Below, piece after piece: positions 42,803-54,400 of a stretch of DNA of 64,000 nt. The stretch is from the NCBI GenBank assembly GCA_946122785.1, contig CAMGYJ010000005.1, forward strand, positions 83,694,547-83,758,546. The letters are read 5' to 3'. The DNA is from Linum tenue (lineage: Eukaryota > Streptophyta > Magnoliopsida > Malpighiales > Linaceae). The notes beneath the pieces were generated by a model that worked only from the letters and a program-made list of their open reading frames with translations, was not told the DNA's origin and did no database searches. The number at the start of each line of letters is the position of its first letter. Positions within the stretch are counted from its first letter, which is position 1. Made by a program: the position numbers and the translations under genes.

Positions 42803-43302
42803 TGTTGGGGGTGTTACTAAAGGGGCCCAAAAGAGAGCCCAAGAAAGAGCCCATCCAGTTGAAAGTAGCCCAAGGCAATGGGCCAGGAAAAGAAGCCCAC
42901 AAAGCCCATTGGGCAGCATAGGCATGAATAACAAAGCACTAGGGGCCAAAGAGGTCCAAGCTGGCAAGTAGTCCCCCGCCTGTGGGCGCCGCCAGCTGTC
43001 GGAAGCCTGACAAGGTGGTTGGGGCTTCTGACAGGAATGGAGGTACAAAGCATTTAATGAGATGATGATGTGGAGGAGATCCATCTCGAATTCGGTGAGT
43101 ATAAATAGAGGCAGTTGGTAGCATTTACACAGGTTGGACTCTCTCACTAAAACTCTAGCTCTAAAGCACTTCTCGCTCTAAGTTACTGACTTGATCGTCG
43201 GAGGGCTAACGGGCTGAGGCGCCCCCCTCTGTGCTAGTGTGTGTAGGCAGGCGCCGGACAGAAAGGAGGCGGGCGTGTTAGCAGGGCGTCGAGGCTCAAA
43301 CA
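42803..43302 (+). repeat. 3' LTR of the Tat-type element
   Basis: 500 bp, pairs with 34074-34573. TATAAATAGA occurs at about 43100-43109. Confidence 0.93.
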
Positions 43303-43696
43303 ACATTCAACAATATGAAATTGGCGGCTGTAGAGCAGCAGGCAGCAGCGGCAGCCTAGTTCCATGGAGAGGAGAGTAATCCCTTTAGGGCCGAGTGAGG
43401 GAGTGGTAAGTGAGAGGGCCTGGCGGCCTAGTCTGGATGAAGAAATGGGTTGGATTGCGCACTGGGATTGGGCTGGGTTTTAATTTGGTTAAATGAATTT
43501 AATAATTTTAATGGGTAATACGGGTACCCAAACTACTCAAACGGGTATTAGCGGGTACCCGAAGTTGAGATTCTTAAACCCAAATCCCATCCCGCAATAA
43601 ATATATCGGGTATTTGGGTACCCGTAACCCTCCAAAAACGGGACGGGTTTGGATATACCCAAATACCCGTTTCCCGTTGCCCACCCTAAGAAACAA

Positions 43697-45000
43697 CGTT
43701 GTAAGACCAAAGCTAAGGATAAAGATTTTCTCAGGATCAGAGCAAAAACAGAGCTATAAGACCAAGCAGTGGAAATGTGCGACGCCCCAATTTTTAACGT
43801 ACTACCTAAGATTTTTGGAACTATATTTGGCTTTCTAGTTTCACAAAAAGTGGATCTGCTCCACCGGGGAAGGCCAAAGTGCCAAATTCTTCATCTTTAG
43901 CGTTTTACCCTAATCTATTTTAGTGTAAGCTTTATCATTTTTTTCTATAATCAGCTCATTATTTTTTGTAGGTAGTAATTATAATTCAAACAATATTTTG
44001 ATGTTATTGTTTAATTTAAACATAATTTAATCATTATAAATGACAAAATCAATGTCGAAGACACTTGAATTTGGGGATCATTTGGTGAAGAATGTAGACG
44101 TGAAACCACCACGTTAACTCAGGTAAATTATTAACAAAATTTCCTACCCAAAACAATCAACATGATATCTTTTAATTTATGATTATTCCTAATTAACTAA
44201 CATGTGTACTAATACAAGGGAAACAACGTGTATTTGTATAAGGAAACAACTTCTTAATTATAGGCATAGACTAAAGGAAGAAGTTAAAGAGAGGCAACCC
44301 GTATGCACCTACCGACTTAGGTGATTTAGAGAAGAAAATAAGTAATCCCGTTGTAGGTTTACAATAGTCGCGAGTGAGCATAGCTACTTCCGATGACTGT
44401 AAAATGTAAACGAGACCAAAGTCGACTCTGTAAGAGACCAGGAAGATACTTATCAGAACGACAAAGAAAAGATGACCGAAGATAAATCATTAATCACAAA
44501 AAAATTAATGATTTTTTTTCATATAATCTACTAGAATTTTAATGTAATAAAAATTTAATCACGTGAACGAAGGCTCAAAAGTAATTTTATTAATTTCGGT
44601 GAATGTAGTGATACAATTACATACAAGATATTTTTGCGTGACTGTTGATGTACTTCCTCATACAGGGTAAAATTCCCATTACTAGAAACCAATTTTTATG
44701 TAGTACGTTAAAAATGATTTTGCTTATGTTATACTTGAATCGTTAAAAATTGACGAAACAGATGAACATGGTCAAAGTGAATACTTGTATTCATGTTCGA
44801 GAAAATAAAAAAGTGTTCCTCGTCTAGATAATACTAACTATAGTAATGTACGAAATTCTAGTCAAACCAATTTGTCTTTATTTTTTTGGAATGGTGAGAA
44901 AATAATGGTAATATAATCACCATACAAGATAAGTTCGATGAAGGGGAGGGGAGGGTGGGATGAAGCAAGAGGATGACATTGTTACCAAAATAAAATTGAA
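43697..45000. other. intergenic, no gene recognised
   Basis: AT-rich. A second copy of the GCTAAGGATAAAGATTTTCTC unit lies at about 43712. No ORF with coding character. The stretch before 45001 is the probable 3' untranslated side of the RING gene. Confidence 0.4.
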
Positions 45001-46158
45001 TTAGAAGATATCAAGAATTTCTAAGATGAAACCATTGCAAAGTGGACAATTCCCTCTTTGAACCCAAAGCTCCCTTGAGCAGAGTCGACAGAAGGTATGA
45101 CCACAGGGAATGAACGCAGAGCCTTTATGCCTGACCATGCACACACAACACGTATGCTCTGTCCCGCCAACAACACCTCCACCTTCATCCTCATCATCAT
45201 CCTCATAGTAAGTTTGTTCATTGTCCTCCCCTACCACATACCTTGCCCCTTCAAACCCCATCTCTCGATCAGTCTCCTCTAACAAATCCATAAGTGACAT
45301 GCCCATTCCTCCCTCTCCTTCACCCTCTCCATCCCCAACATCATTAAATTCCTCCTCTTCCTCCTCCGCCTCAGCTACCCCAATATGATCCGCAGAGGCT
45401 GCCTCTTGTGCGGCAGCTGCTTCCGCAGCCTCCTGCGCTGTAATTGCCTCCCTGGCTGACAATACCCTCTCCTCTACCAATGATCCACCTACTCGTCGAT
45501 TCCCATGGTGTGCAGCTTCCTCCTCCTCATCATGCATCCCAGGAGTCGATGTCCGAACGGAGTTCCGCCTTGACATCTGCGGTCTAAAGCTTCGAGCCGG
45601 AATCTCATCGCCAACGGCAGGAGTGTCCACTGCAAACTCTTCCCCATCTGTATGACTACTTGTCATTGCAGACCCGTACCTATTGGAACTTCGACGCGAC
45701 ATTTGTGGTTTGGACTCAGGAGGATGGTCGTCGACGGTGTCAGAATTTGACATGGTTGTGAATCGGACAGAGTTGCGACGAGACATCATAGATCTAGGAG
45801 CATTTCCATAGTTGGTTTTCTGGATAGGCAGATCGGATGTGGGGATCTGAATGGAGGAAGTCCACGCAGCTCCTGCTCTCCGAAGCCGAAGCCTTTCTCT
45901 GAACGCTTTCCAGCTCTTCTTATCCTTATGGCCAAACAAGGAGCGGTGGGGATCTTCATCGCGGATGATATCGAGTAGGGTCTTGTTCATGTGCGCCGCG
46001 GTGGCTGCATTCACTTGACCGGGAGCGGATCTCTTATTATTTCCCAACACGGCATCAAGGGTCAAGCCGGCAAGGGATTCACGACCGCTATCAACTGCGG
46101 ACATTTGTTCCCTAACCGGTCTATAGCCTCCTCCAACACCTTCCATAAGAAAATCCAA
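45001..46158 (-). CDS. C3HC4 RING-finger protein, probable E3 ubiquitin ligase
   Basis: A single-exon 385-aa ORF. The C-terminal RING has C337-x2-C340, C352-x-H354, C357-x2-C360 and C371-x2-C374 (CCVCMVRHKG, FIPCGHTFCRLC, GNCPLCN), the ligand pattern that binds two zinc ions and recruits an E2 enzyme; it ends LEILDIF. Before it are an acidic region (EEEEEEFNDVGDGEGEGEGG) and SLMDLLEETDREMGFEG, a conserved segment in a small plant RING family. The middle carries three similar modules MSRRNSVR or MSRRSSNR, an R-x-x-S-type basic motif that could be phosphorylated. The N-terminus MDFLMEGVGGGYRP is the first Met; the upstream sequence has stops. No signal peptide or membrane segment. The substrate is unknown. 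Confidence 0.9.
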   Translation of the reverse strand: MDFLMEGVGGGYRPVREQMSAVDSGRESLAGLTLDAVLGNNKRSAPGQVNAATAAHMNKTLLDIIRDEDPHRSLFGHKDKKSWKAFRERLRLRRAGAAWTSSIQIPTSDLPIQKTNYGNAPRSMMSRRNSVRFTTMSNSDTVDDHPPESKPQMSRRSSNRYGSAMTSSHTDGEEFAVDTPAVGDEIPARSFRPQMSRRNSVRTSTPGMHDEEEEAAHHGNRRVGGSLVEERVLSAREAITAQEAAEAAAAQEAASADHIGVAEAEEEEEEFNDVGDGEGEGEGGMGMSLMDLLEETDREMGFEGARYVVGEDNEQTYYEDDDEDEGGGVVGGTEHTCCVCMVRHKGSAFIPCGHTFCRLCSRELWVQRGNCPLCNGFILEILDIF

Positions 46159-48689
46159 TCATAAATACTAACATACATGAATAATCCATTCAAAGAATAT
46201 ATAACATTCCCCATGGGTATCATGATAAGAGAAAACTCATGTGAAGCGAGGAACAAAATATCAAGGCAAATTAAAATATTTTCATAATAGATGTGTAAAG
46301 GGAGAATGGAAAATAAGGTTGAGGGGATGAACAAGGAGACATAGTCACATTGGATACCTTGAGTGACGTTTCTTTTTTGTCTGAATTAATTTGCAGTCAA
46401 GCTCCAAAAGATAAAGAAGGTGGATGGTCCTTGATATCTTCCCAAATTTGTACTACAACAAAGCTTCAATTGATTGCTTGAGAAGATCACCAAACACAGT
46501 TTCCAACCCAAAACAACTTAAGTAAACAAACAAACCAAAATAAAACTGAAAATGAAAATGAGCGAGAGTCTATAGCCACCAGAATACCAGATTGTTCAAC
46601 TATTGTTTGTGATGTTTTGTCGTTGTTGTGATCTTCTTTTTTTCTCCTTTTAATGTTTATTTTCATTGATATTATCATCTAACTTATTTTTTCCTTTTCT
46701 TCCTTCCTTTTTGCTCGTTTGTTTTTCCCTCTTAATATTGATATTATATGAATTATTATCATTGTTTGTTTTTCATGGTAGAGTAGAATAGAAAGGAAGA
46801 ATGGAGGGTTGAGAGGAAAATGAATGGAAGCATGAAGAATGGATGAGTGATTGAGGAGAGCGGGTCTCTAGGGAAAAGAGATTGGGAAGTGAATTGTGAG
46901 TGAACGACCTTAGTTGGCGGAAAACATTTGTGTTACCAGTTTCGCCCATTTCCCATCTTTACCTCACCGTCAACTTTATGATAGAGATCCGCTTCAATTT
47001 ATTTGTTTCACTTTAAGGTAACTTCTTGGAAACCGATGAACATCAATTCACCCTTTATAGAAACAGTTGGATTTTGATTCTTTTGTGTTTTTATTTGATG
47101 CAAACTCCACAATCCACACTGACCCTTTTAGTATTGTATCAAGTATATTATTGTATAGAGGAAATTTAATTTGAGTATAATATGTGTCTTTATTATACAA
47201 AATTTTCAAATTTGTCCCTTTACAATTTTTCATATTAAATCTGCCGCTTTACAACAATAAAGTTTTCAAACATATCTCTCCATTAGAGTTTTCGTCCGAA
47301 TTTTATTAATCACGATCAATTGTCACTGGTCCTTTTTGGCAAGTGACGGGACTCGACTCTTAAACACGATTTACTATATGCTTGAGTTGTAAATAACACA
47401 CTAATGATTTAAAGTCACTCTTATAGCAATAAACACATCGAGCCAAACAATATTTGACAGGGTCAAATTTGGCTGTTGTACTAATTGCAGCCCAACGGTG
47501 CTACATTTCCACGTGCCACCCCTGACCCCACTATTTTTTGAAAATTATATAAATTAATTATTAACTAGTAATATTTTCGACGGAATTAAGAGAAATGGAA
47601 TTCGGATGGGCGGGAAGGACGAGATTTTTGTGTTAATTTATTTTTGACTCCTTTGTAAATATTTTTTTAGATTTAGCTTTTATATACTATAATATATTTG
47701 GAGAGTAATTTTTTTTGGGAAAAATACTATTTTGAGAATACTTGGGCGGAGAGAAATGCCATAATAATATGCATACAGACTTTTCTCATTCACGTACTAT
47801 TGGACGCATATTAACTTCTAATAATGTACAAGGCATATTCCATCTAGAGATAGGTTCATATTGAATGAATCCAAAGTTTCAAGAACATAATATCACATCA
47901 TTATTAAAAAAACATAATATCAAATGAATAATTCTCATAGAATAAATCAATTAATCTTAAAATGAGTTGTCGCAAATGAATCTTCTAAATAAGAAGACGC
48001 TCATAGAAAATGCACCGTCTAAGAAAATAATATCAAATGAATTAAGTCTAGTTACAATTAATTCTACAAAAATAATTTTTTTCAAACATAATAATAATCC
48101 TACTCGGGGGGAAAATGTATGATTTTTTAGGACCGTGCGCATGTGGATTTGTCATGGCATCCTGCAAAGTGAATTAAGATAAGAATGATATTAGTATTGA
48201 GATTTTTAATAGAAATGAAGAAATAAATAAACAATCGAATTGAGTTCATACTTTTAACAAAGTTTGTGGATGATATATTGATTACATCAGGCGTAGAATT
48301 CAAAGTTCTCTCCTCTTGAACTAATAATTGAACTTTGAAATCGATGTCTGATCATCACCTAAACTGGCCAATCGTTAAGATATAATTCATATGTTTCTTT
48401 GGGATATAAAAAGATAAAGTAAAAGTTGGTTATTCTATCTTGCAGTTCAGTACTACTTCCAACTTGTTGAAAAGAACTAGTTTTCAGCTTCTAACCTTGC
48501 ATATACGAATATTAATAAAATTATTCATATAACAAAATAGTACAATAGTTTGTATATTATAAAAGCAAATAAAGAGGAGGGAAAAACAAGTGGTTTTGAT
48601 TGAACTTTGTGATTTTTTCGTCGCTCTAATGCACCTTTAGTTCTTCCTTTCTGTCGTCCAATAATAGCTTGATGCGATATTCATGCAAG
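46159..48689. other. intergenic, RING promoter side then AT-rich DNA
   Basis: 46160-47000 is the upstream side of the RING gene, with CT- and AG-rich tracts but no certain TATA box. 47000-48690 is AT-rich with no gene or clear repeat. Confidence 0.35.
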
Positions 48690-49455
48690 TTTTTAAAAGT
48701 CCTAGAATGCCCTAGGGTTGTATTTCACAAGGTCTTATAATGCATAACTACTCACACCATACCATTTATGCTCGAACAAGAATAGTAAATACTTTTAGGG
48801 GGCTTTCATTCGATTAAAATAAACGAGGCAAGAAGAGTAAAGTTGTTTAGGGGGTTTTCAAGTTCTATAGATGCATAAAAGTAAAGATATATTATTGAAC
48901 AAACAATCATACTCGAGTAATATCATACATATCAATACTCATTCATACCATGCATCAATGACTCATCATTAGCATCACTCTATCCCTTCTACTAAGGCCA
49001 TCCTACTCGAGCTTTTGCCACATGCAATAGGAACTTGAATAGCTAATGCGTGCTTTCATTTCATGCCATCACCTAATCAATGAAGAATAGAGAAGTGAGG
49101 ATATCACATGATTAAGGGTGACCCTCTTAAGCTATAATCGAAGTTCCATAGCATCGGTGATCTAACAATCAAACATTGATACTTCTCTAGGCATAGATGG
49201 TGGATCATTTTCTCTATACCCGTGTAGCATCAATGGGGTATCACTAGAGGATATTTTCTTAACAACCTAGATGATACTAAGCACAATGCATATAGTAGCA
49301 TATAATAGAGTCATAAGCATCAATGATAAGAAAGCATTCATGCTAGATAAACAACCATGATCATCATATAATCATCGAAAAGACTAATCATATAGCAAGT
49401 AGTAAGCATATAAAGGCAAATAATCTCAACACATTCACGCCCCACACTTTAAAAT
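48690..49455 (-). repeat. retrotransposon terminal region, copy 2 of an inverted pair
   Basis: The reverse complement of this stretch aligns with 1056-1745. The minus strand reads AAGTGTGGGG near 49450-49440, as at the start of the 3' noncoding region of plant gypsy elements. It fits the same orientation as the decayed gypsy coding pieces to its right. Confidence 0.6.
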
Positions 49456-49659
49456 GAAATTGTCCTTAACGGACTAAGAGATAGTGAGTCATAGTAAGGT
49501 CAGAACAAGTTACCTTGATTGTCGTTCTAAATTTGAATTCATAGTTCAGAGTACCTAGTTCTCCATGAATTTATAAGAAGACTTGAAATGTCTAAATCAA
49601 AATAAAGAAAAAGATAGCACCCTAAAAGTCTTGATACTCCTAGATGTTGGGTCTTCCTA

Positions 49660-50325
49660 CATTCGACTAGGAAAAAGCTCGTTCAAAACTCGACCCGTTT
49701 ACTAATGAGCCGAGCTTGAGCTTAGACTTCTGCAGCTCGCGGAGCTCGCGAGCTAGCTCCACTCGGTGGCTTGTTTAGCTCAATTCGTGAGCTGGCTCGT
49801 TTAGAGCTTATGAGATGTCTCAACTCTCAACATTGTGGCTAGAGAGCCAACTCGATTACCAAGTTATGAGCTAATCGATCTATATGAGTTTGATTTTGAT
49901 AACTCATAGGATTTTTAAATTATATATCTCACTCTATATGAAGTTAACACGTAGATTATGTTAGCAAAATGTTTGATTTAATTTTAAAAAGCAATTATGT
50001 ATCATAGAGTGCTTCGATATTGTGAAATAACATAATTTTCACTATTAACATTTACTAACTAAATAATTTGATACCACAAAGTATAACATGAGATTAGTTA
50101 ATATTGAATGCTTAATTATTATTATTATTATTATTATTATCATTTTCTTCATCTCGACATTAATCACATGTATCATGTATGACATACAAATGAATATATC
50201 CAATACGAGTCAAGATTTTATTAAGCAAACAAGCTCGAACTCGACTCGAGTCAGTTCGTTAGTAAACGAGTGAAGATCAAACTGGGGTAAAAATCGGCTC
50301 GACTCGGACCATTTGCAGCCCTAGC
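49660..50325. mobile_element. hAT-like remnant, CTCGA-rich
   Basis: The right side reads, inverted, TAGGGCTGCAAATGGTCCGA, a usual end for plant hAT-type MITEs, followed by CGAGTCGAGCCG units. The left side has GAGCTCGCGAGCTAGCTC-like text near 49740. No exact left end or target duplication was found. An (ATT)n microsatellite lies at 50114-50140. Confidence 0.45.
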
Positions 50326-50339
50326 TCCACTTCCAGGAA

Positions 50340-52010
50340 AGAGGACGTGGAACTTCTGCCAATATCCCCCATCCACAAACGGCCCCACTACTATTCACCT
50401 CCATCCTTTAGCACCAAGCTTGAGTCTCCTCAGGATCCGTCTGTCTCTCCTGCCCAAAGGCATTCCAGTGTTGCTCATCCATGGTCTGGTATGCGAGCAA
50501 GTTCTCCTCTTGCCTCTCCACGACTGCTCTCACGGATGCAAGCTCAGCTCCACGACCTCCATGCTGTGGTAGTGGTGGATGGCCAGCTCCATAGCCTTGA
50601 TGCTCGTGTATCCTCTCTAAGTGCACTACTCGTCTTCCCATCACCTTCCATGTTGACAAGGTCTACTCCCTTGCTTGTCACACTCTCTACTCCAAAGATG
50701 AAAGATGGTTATCGGTGGATTGGCCTCTGCCTCACTAGAGTATCCCAAAGAGCGAATACATACTCCTCACTATGATCGTCGATTTGATCGGATATAGCAA
50801 GAATATAGCCTCCCCCTGAAAGTCCTCATGGAGAAGTAATAGTGGTGTACCTCAGAAGGTTGTCAACCACCAACCATGTTGAATGAAGCCATAGTTGTTC
50901 AGGAGAGCATGATATAAAATCATGTCAATGATGGTTACCTTTCCAACATCTCCTCTCTCCCTCATATGAAAGTTGGTTCAGCCAAAGTAGTGCACAAACC
51001 ACATAAATGGCAGTCGAATAGAGGTCGGTGGTGAATAGCTAGTAGCAAACTCAGCTTCATGGTTCTTTTTAATTGTCTTCCATATCTCCCGTAGGATCAC
51101 CACTTGCTTTGATGGCTCCCAATAAGCTCCAAGGATAGCATCGGAGAGTGGTATCCTCACATGGAAGGCAAGAATCCCTAGCTTCCTGGTGAAGTTGTCA
51201 TAACTATCGTTTAAGCGCCATCCCGCCAATCTATATGAGATGCAGGTTTGACTTGAGGTCCTTGTTGGAGATACTCTCAATATGGCAACAAACTCTCATG
51301 TGAGCACATTGTTTCTCCCTCCTCTGATGCTGAATAGTGTTAAGAGACCATCATCATCTAGTCTCAGTCTCATAGTTGCACCCCACCTTTGGTATTGGTC
51401 GAATTCTGGGCAATCAAGCTCTCTTTGGGGATCCACTGGTATGTATCTCTACTTCTCCATCTTCTTGGCACTAGAAATATCATGGAGAACCTGAAGGAAA
51501 GTATTCAAGGGGGCCTCTGGTGCCTCCTCTCTAATCTCAAGCTCGCTATCAGTCTCGAGCTTGGTCCCTTGTGGCAGTTGTCCACTTCTGCTCCTTGACC
51601 TCCTGGTATAAAGTGATAGCCTTCCACCCCTTGTACTGGAGGTGATTCGAATGAATTGATATGGAGAACTCGAGTTCCTCGAACCTTCCGCCTCTTCTTC
51701 TTCAACCATGGGCTCCCTCTTATTGAGTCGTGTAGATCTTCTAGGTGATGCATACTTTGGCTCCTCTCTTGTGAGCTAGGACGCCTAGGTCCTCTGGAAG
51801 AAGAAGCACCATCATCTCCCTCCTTCTTATGTTTGCCCATCCATTTAGGAAGTGGGTTCTTCATCTTTATGTTCAATAGACTCGACATCAAGTTAGTATA
51901 GATAAATAGGGGAATAACCCCACACTTAAGAGTGTGGCTTCTTCTATACGCTAAACATATAACTTCTTTAAAACGTATTAGCAAGATAGCTCCCGATGGC
52001 ATAATCATTC
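50340..52010 (-). pseudogene. Athila/Tat-type retroelement ORF remnant
   Basis: Broken minus-strand frames. A start near 51860 gives MKNPLPKWMGKHKKEGDDGA and SSSRGPRRPSSQERS. Near 51280-50980 comes YRLAGWRLNDSYDNFTRKLG with PLSDAILGAYWEP and WKTIKKNHEAEFATSYSP. The style matches the accessory ORF seen in plant gypsy elements near their 3' end. AAGTGTGGGGTTATTCCCC lies just upstream on the same strand. I cannot assign a domain with certainty. Confidence 0.4.
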
Positions 52011-52197
52011 ATTTTCATATGACGTTAAAGCACATATAATGATAGGAACGATTCAAGCTCAAAATGTAGAAACTACATGAACCATCTGTCTTGACAGACT
52101 TAAAACTTTGAAACTTAAGTTATACGATTAGTCAAAAGGTCGATTGATAAGTTGGAACAAGTAAAATGACATGACATTTGATCCAACAAAAAAACTA

Positions 52198-52539
52198 GGA
52201 TAAATACAATATATTAGCCACAACTGTTATGAAGAGGGGAATTATAGTCACAACTATGAAAATTCAAATTATTAGCCACAACTATTGTTGCGGGTCAAGA
52301 TATGGCTAACTGTCTGTTACTGTTATTAAATTTTTAACGGAGAAGGCCACGTCATCAACCACAGCAACAGCCATGTCAGACTGCTTTTAATTTGTAACTT
52401 TAAAACATAAAAGCTTAGTCAGAATTACTAACGAAATTGTTAACGGATAGTTAACGTTTGGCTAATAATTTGAATTTTCATAGTTGTGGCTATAATTCCC
52501 CGCTTTATAATAGTTGTGGTTAATATATTGTATTTACCC
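52198..52539. mobile_element. Mutator-like MITE with 9-bp target duplication
   Basis: 342 bp. The start GGATAAATACAATATATTAG and inverted end GGGTAAATACAATATATTAA belong to long inverted repeats. AAAAAACTA flanks it exactly at 52189-52197 and 52540-52548. It shares its ends, and further blocks such as GCGGGTCAAGATATGGCTAA, with 16728-17900. Confidence 0.85.
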
Positions 52540-52548
52540 AAAAAACTA

Positions 52549-53560
52549 AGCAATGAAATTTATATTGAAAACTCTCAATTCCCTACTCCCATTGAAATAT
52601 TTTGGAATTTCAAAACTTATACCAAAGAGATTTGAAACATAGCATAGTTTGACATTGAAAGCTCAAATTGAAAGATGCTATGCTATATTTTGAAAACTTT
52701 TGGCTTGAACTTTGCTAAAATCCATCTATCAATCCAAACATAAATTCATTAAAAGCACCATGCATTTCTATTTCTAAGTATAATAACTATCAGTCATTCA
52801 CAAACATCAATTGTGGCTAATAGAGGTTGAAAATTAGAAAGAGACGCCCTATCTAACTACAACAATTTTAAACTTTAAATCCTCATTTGAAGCTCTAAAT
52901 TCATGATTCAAGCTCCTAAATCATCTAAAGATCATGGGTACTTACTTGGATTGAAGAAATTTAGAGAAAAATGAAAGAAAAGTTGAAGATTCTAGAGAGA
53001 GAAAGGGAGGCGGCACGACGGGTCTAACCGCTGGTAGTACTTCGGTGAGTTTTTATTTTTATTTTTTAGTTGGGATTTGTTTTGTTGATATTGGATAGGT
53101 TGTATTTCAAATTTGAGGATCAAATTTTGAGTTTTGGAGGTGGATTTGGTGATTGAAAGTTGAAGAAATTGGGAGAAAAATTGAAAACTTAGAGAGAATG
53201 ATAAGGGTGTCGTCTAAGGAAAGAGGAAAGCATGTGAAAATGAGTTTTGGGTGAAGTGGTGGCCGAAAGTGAGGTCTTTATAGGTCCAAGGGCAGCGGCG
53301 GTGGGGTGGCTGGTCTGACCGCCACTGCTTCCGTTCACGTTCTTTGTTGGTTTCTAACATTTTTTTTATTATAACCTTACCTTGACTATACAAAAGTTGG
53401 TTTTGTACTTTTTTTACGTCTTCCAAACCTTCTTTCTTGTCGTAAGACCAAATTCTATCTCTAATTGTAACACCTATCCAAGGAATACAATAATTTCCAC
53501 CAATGAGCAACTCAAAATCTCAAGCTAAAAACAAACTTGAAATTTCAAAATATTAACAAT
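52549..53560. other. intergenic retroelement debris
   Basis: No gene. Around 53000-53340 there is LTR-leader-like text with GGGTCTAACCGC, resembling GGGTCTAACCGAC at about 850, so this may be another piece of the same old element family. Confidence 0.3.
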
Positions 53561-54400
53561 GAAAGAGAAATCTGGGTTGTCTCTTTGGATCACTTTTGTT
53601 TAACGTCATTAAGTTTCACTCCATACATGGGTTTCCTCCCATGAAGCACTCTCTCTTTTACACCTTTGAGCTAGACGCCCTTCAGTTGATTTCTCAATCA
53701 AGTTTCACTTCATCATTATGGCCCCATTTAGTTGCAATGATTGGTTCTTTGTTGACCCCATGAGGTTGATAACGATGGATGAACTCTTGATACTCTTTTG
53801 ATGTCTCATATTCCATCTCCTTGATCCTTTACAGCATTGTCTTTGGCCTTGTACTAGTTATCTTGAGTGCCATTTGAGCTAGTTTCAGAACAAGAATTGG
53901 CGGAGCCTCCTTCAACTTGCCTCCATACTTTGGGTCTTGATCATGGTGATGAATTATCATGTGTGCTGAATCCTAAAACAGAGATCCAAATCAAAATTTG
54001 ATCTCATTCTCCATATCCTACTCTAGATACCTCTTGAATTCATCTCTCCTTTTGAATGGCTTCTCCACTTTGTACATGATCTTTTCTATGTGTAAAGTAA
54101 TTTCTCCATTGACAACATCAATTCTTGCTCCAGAAGTGGCAATGAATGGTCTTCCAAAGAGGATTGAGTACTCTTTTCTTGTTTTTGTGTCAATCACGAG
54201 GTAGTCAGGGAAGAATATGAATGGGCCAACTTGGGTGCTTAGGCCTCTAACAACTCCTAGAGCTCTACAAGGGGTGTTGTTGACTATCGTGATCTCTATG
54301 TTGATGTTCTCCATGTAAGCTAGTCTCATTTCTTTGTATAGATGCATTGCTAGTGATTCGGGTCTAATTGCACATATTTTCACCCCATGTTCTTCAATGT
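53560..54400 (-). pseudogene. Ty3/gypsy protease and flanking gag-pol remnant
   Basis: At 54383-54018 the minus frame reads VNNTPCRALGVVRGLSTQVG, FPDYLVIDTKTRKEYSILFG and RPFIATSGARIDVVNGEITL, the C-terminal two thirds of a plant gypsy retropepsin with the ILGRPFLA-type flap-end motif. Left of it, frames such as KYGGKLKEAPPILVLKLAQM are further decayed. The active-site part of the protease is 1.4 kb to the right, separated by an LTR-like insert. Confidence 0.65.

Larger units (their letters stand above)
34074..43302 (+). mobile_element. Tat-type Ty3/gypsy retrotransposon, 9.2 kb
   Basis: LTRs of 500 bp at 34074-34573 and 42803-43302, TG...CA ends and an exact 5-bp duplication ACATT at 34069-34073 and 43303-43307. 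The LTRs differ by about 14 substitutions and two 1-bp indels by eye, near 3 percent. Order: gag, a damaged protease, a short RT start, archaeal-type RNase H, integrase, then a 4-kb 3' region with an antisense gene. That layout and the second RNase H are known from the Tat lineage of plant gypsy elements. The RT core is deleted, so the copy depends on others. Confidence 0.92.
33571..43688. mobile_element. hAT-like element split by a gypsy element
   Basis: The outer ends are TAGGGGTGGAAAACGGGACGG at the left and, inverted at the right, TTAGGGTGGGCAACGGGAAA. The 8-bp flanks are AGAAACAT (33563-33570) and AGAAACAA (43689-43696). Removing the gypsy insertion and one ACATT leaves about 884 bp, rich in GGGTACCCG units and with no transposase. 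It is a non-autonomous hAT-type element that existed before the gypsy insertion. Confidence 0.82.
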
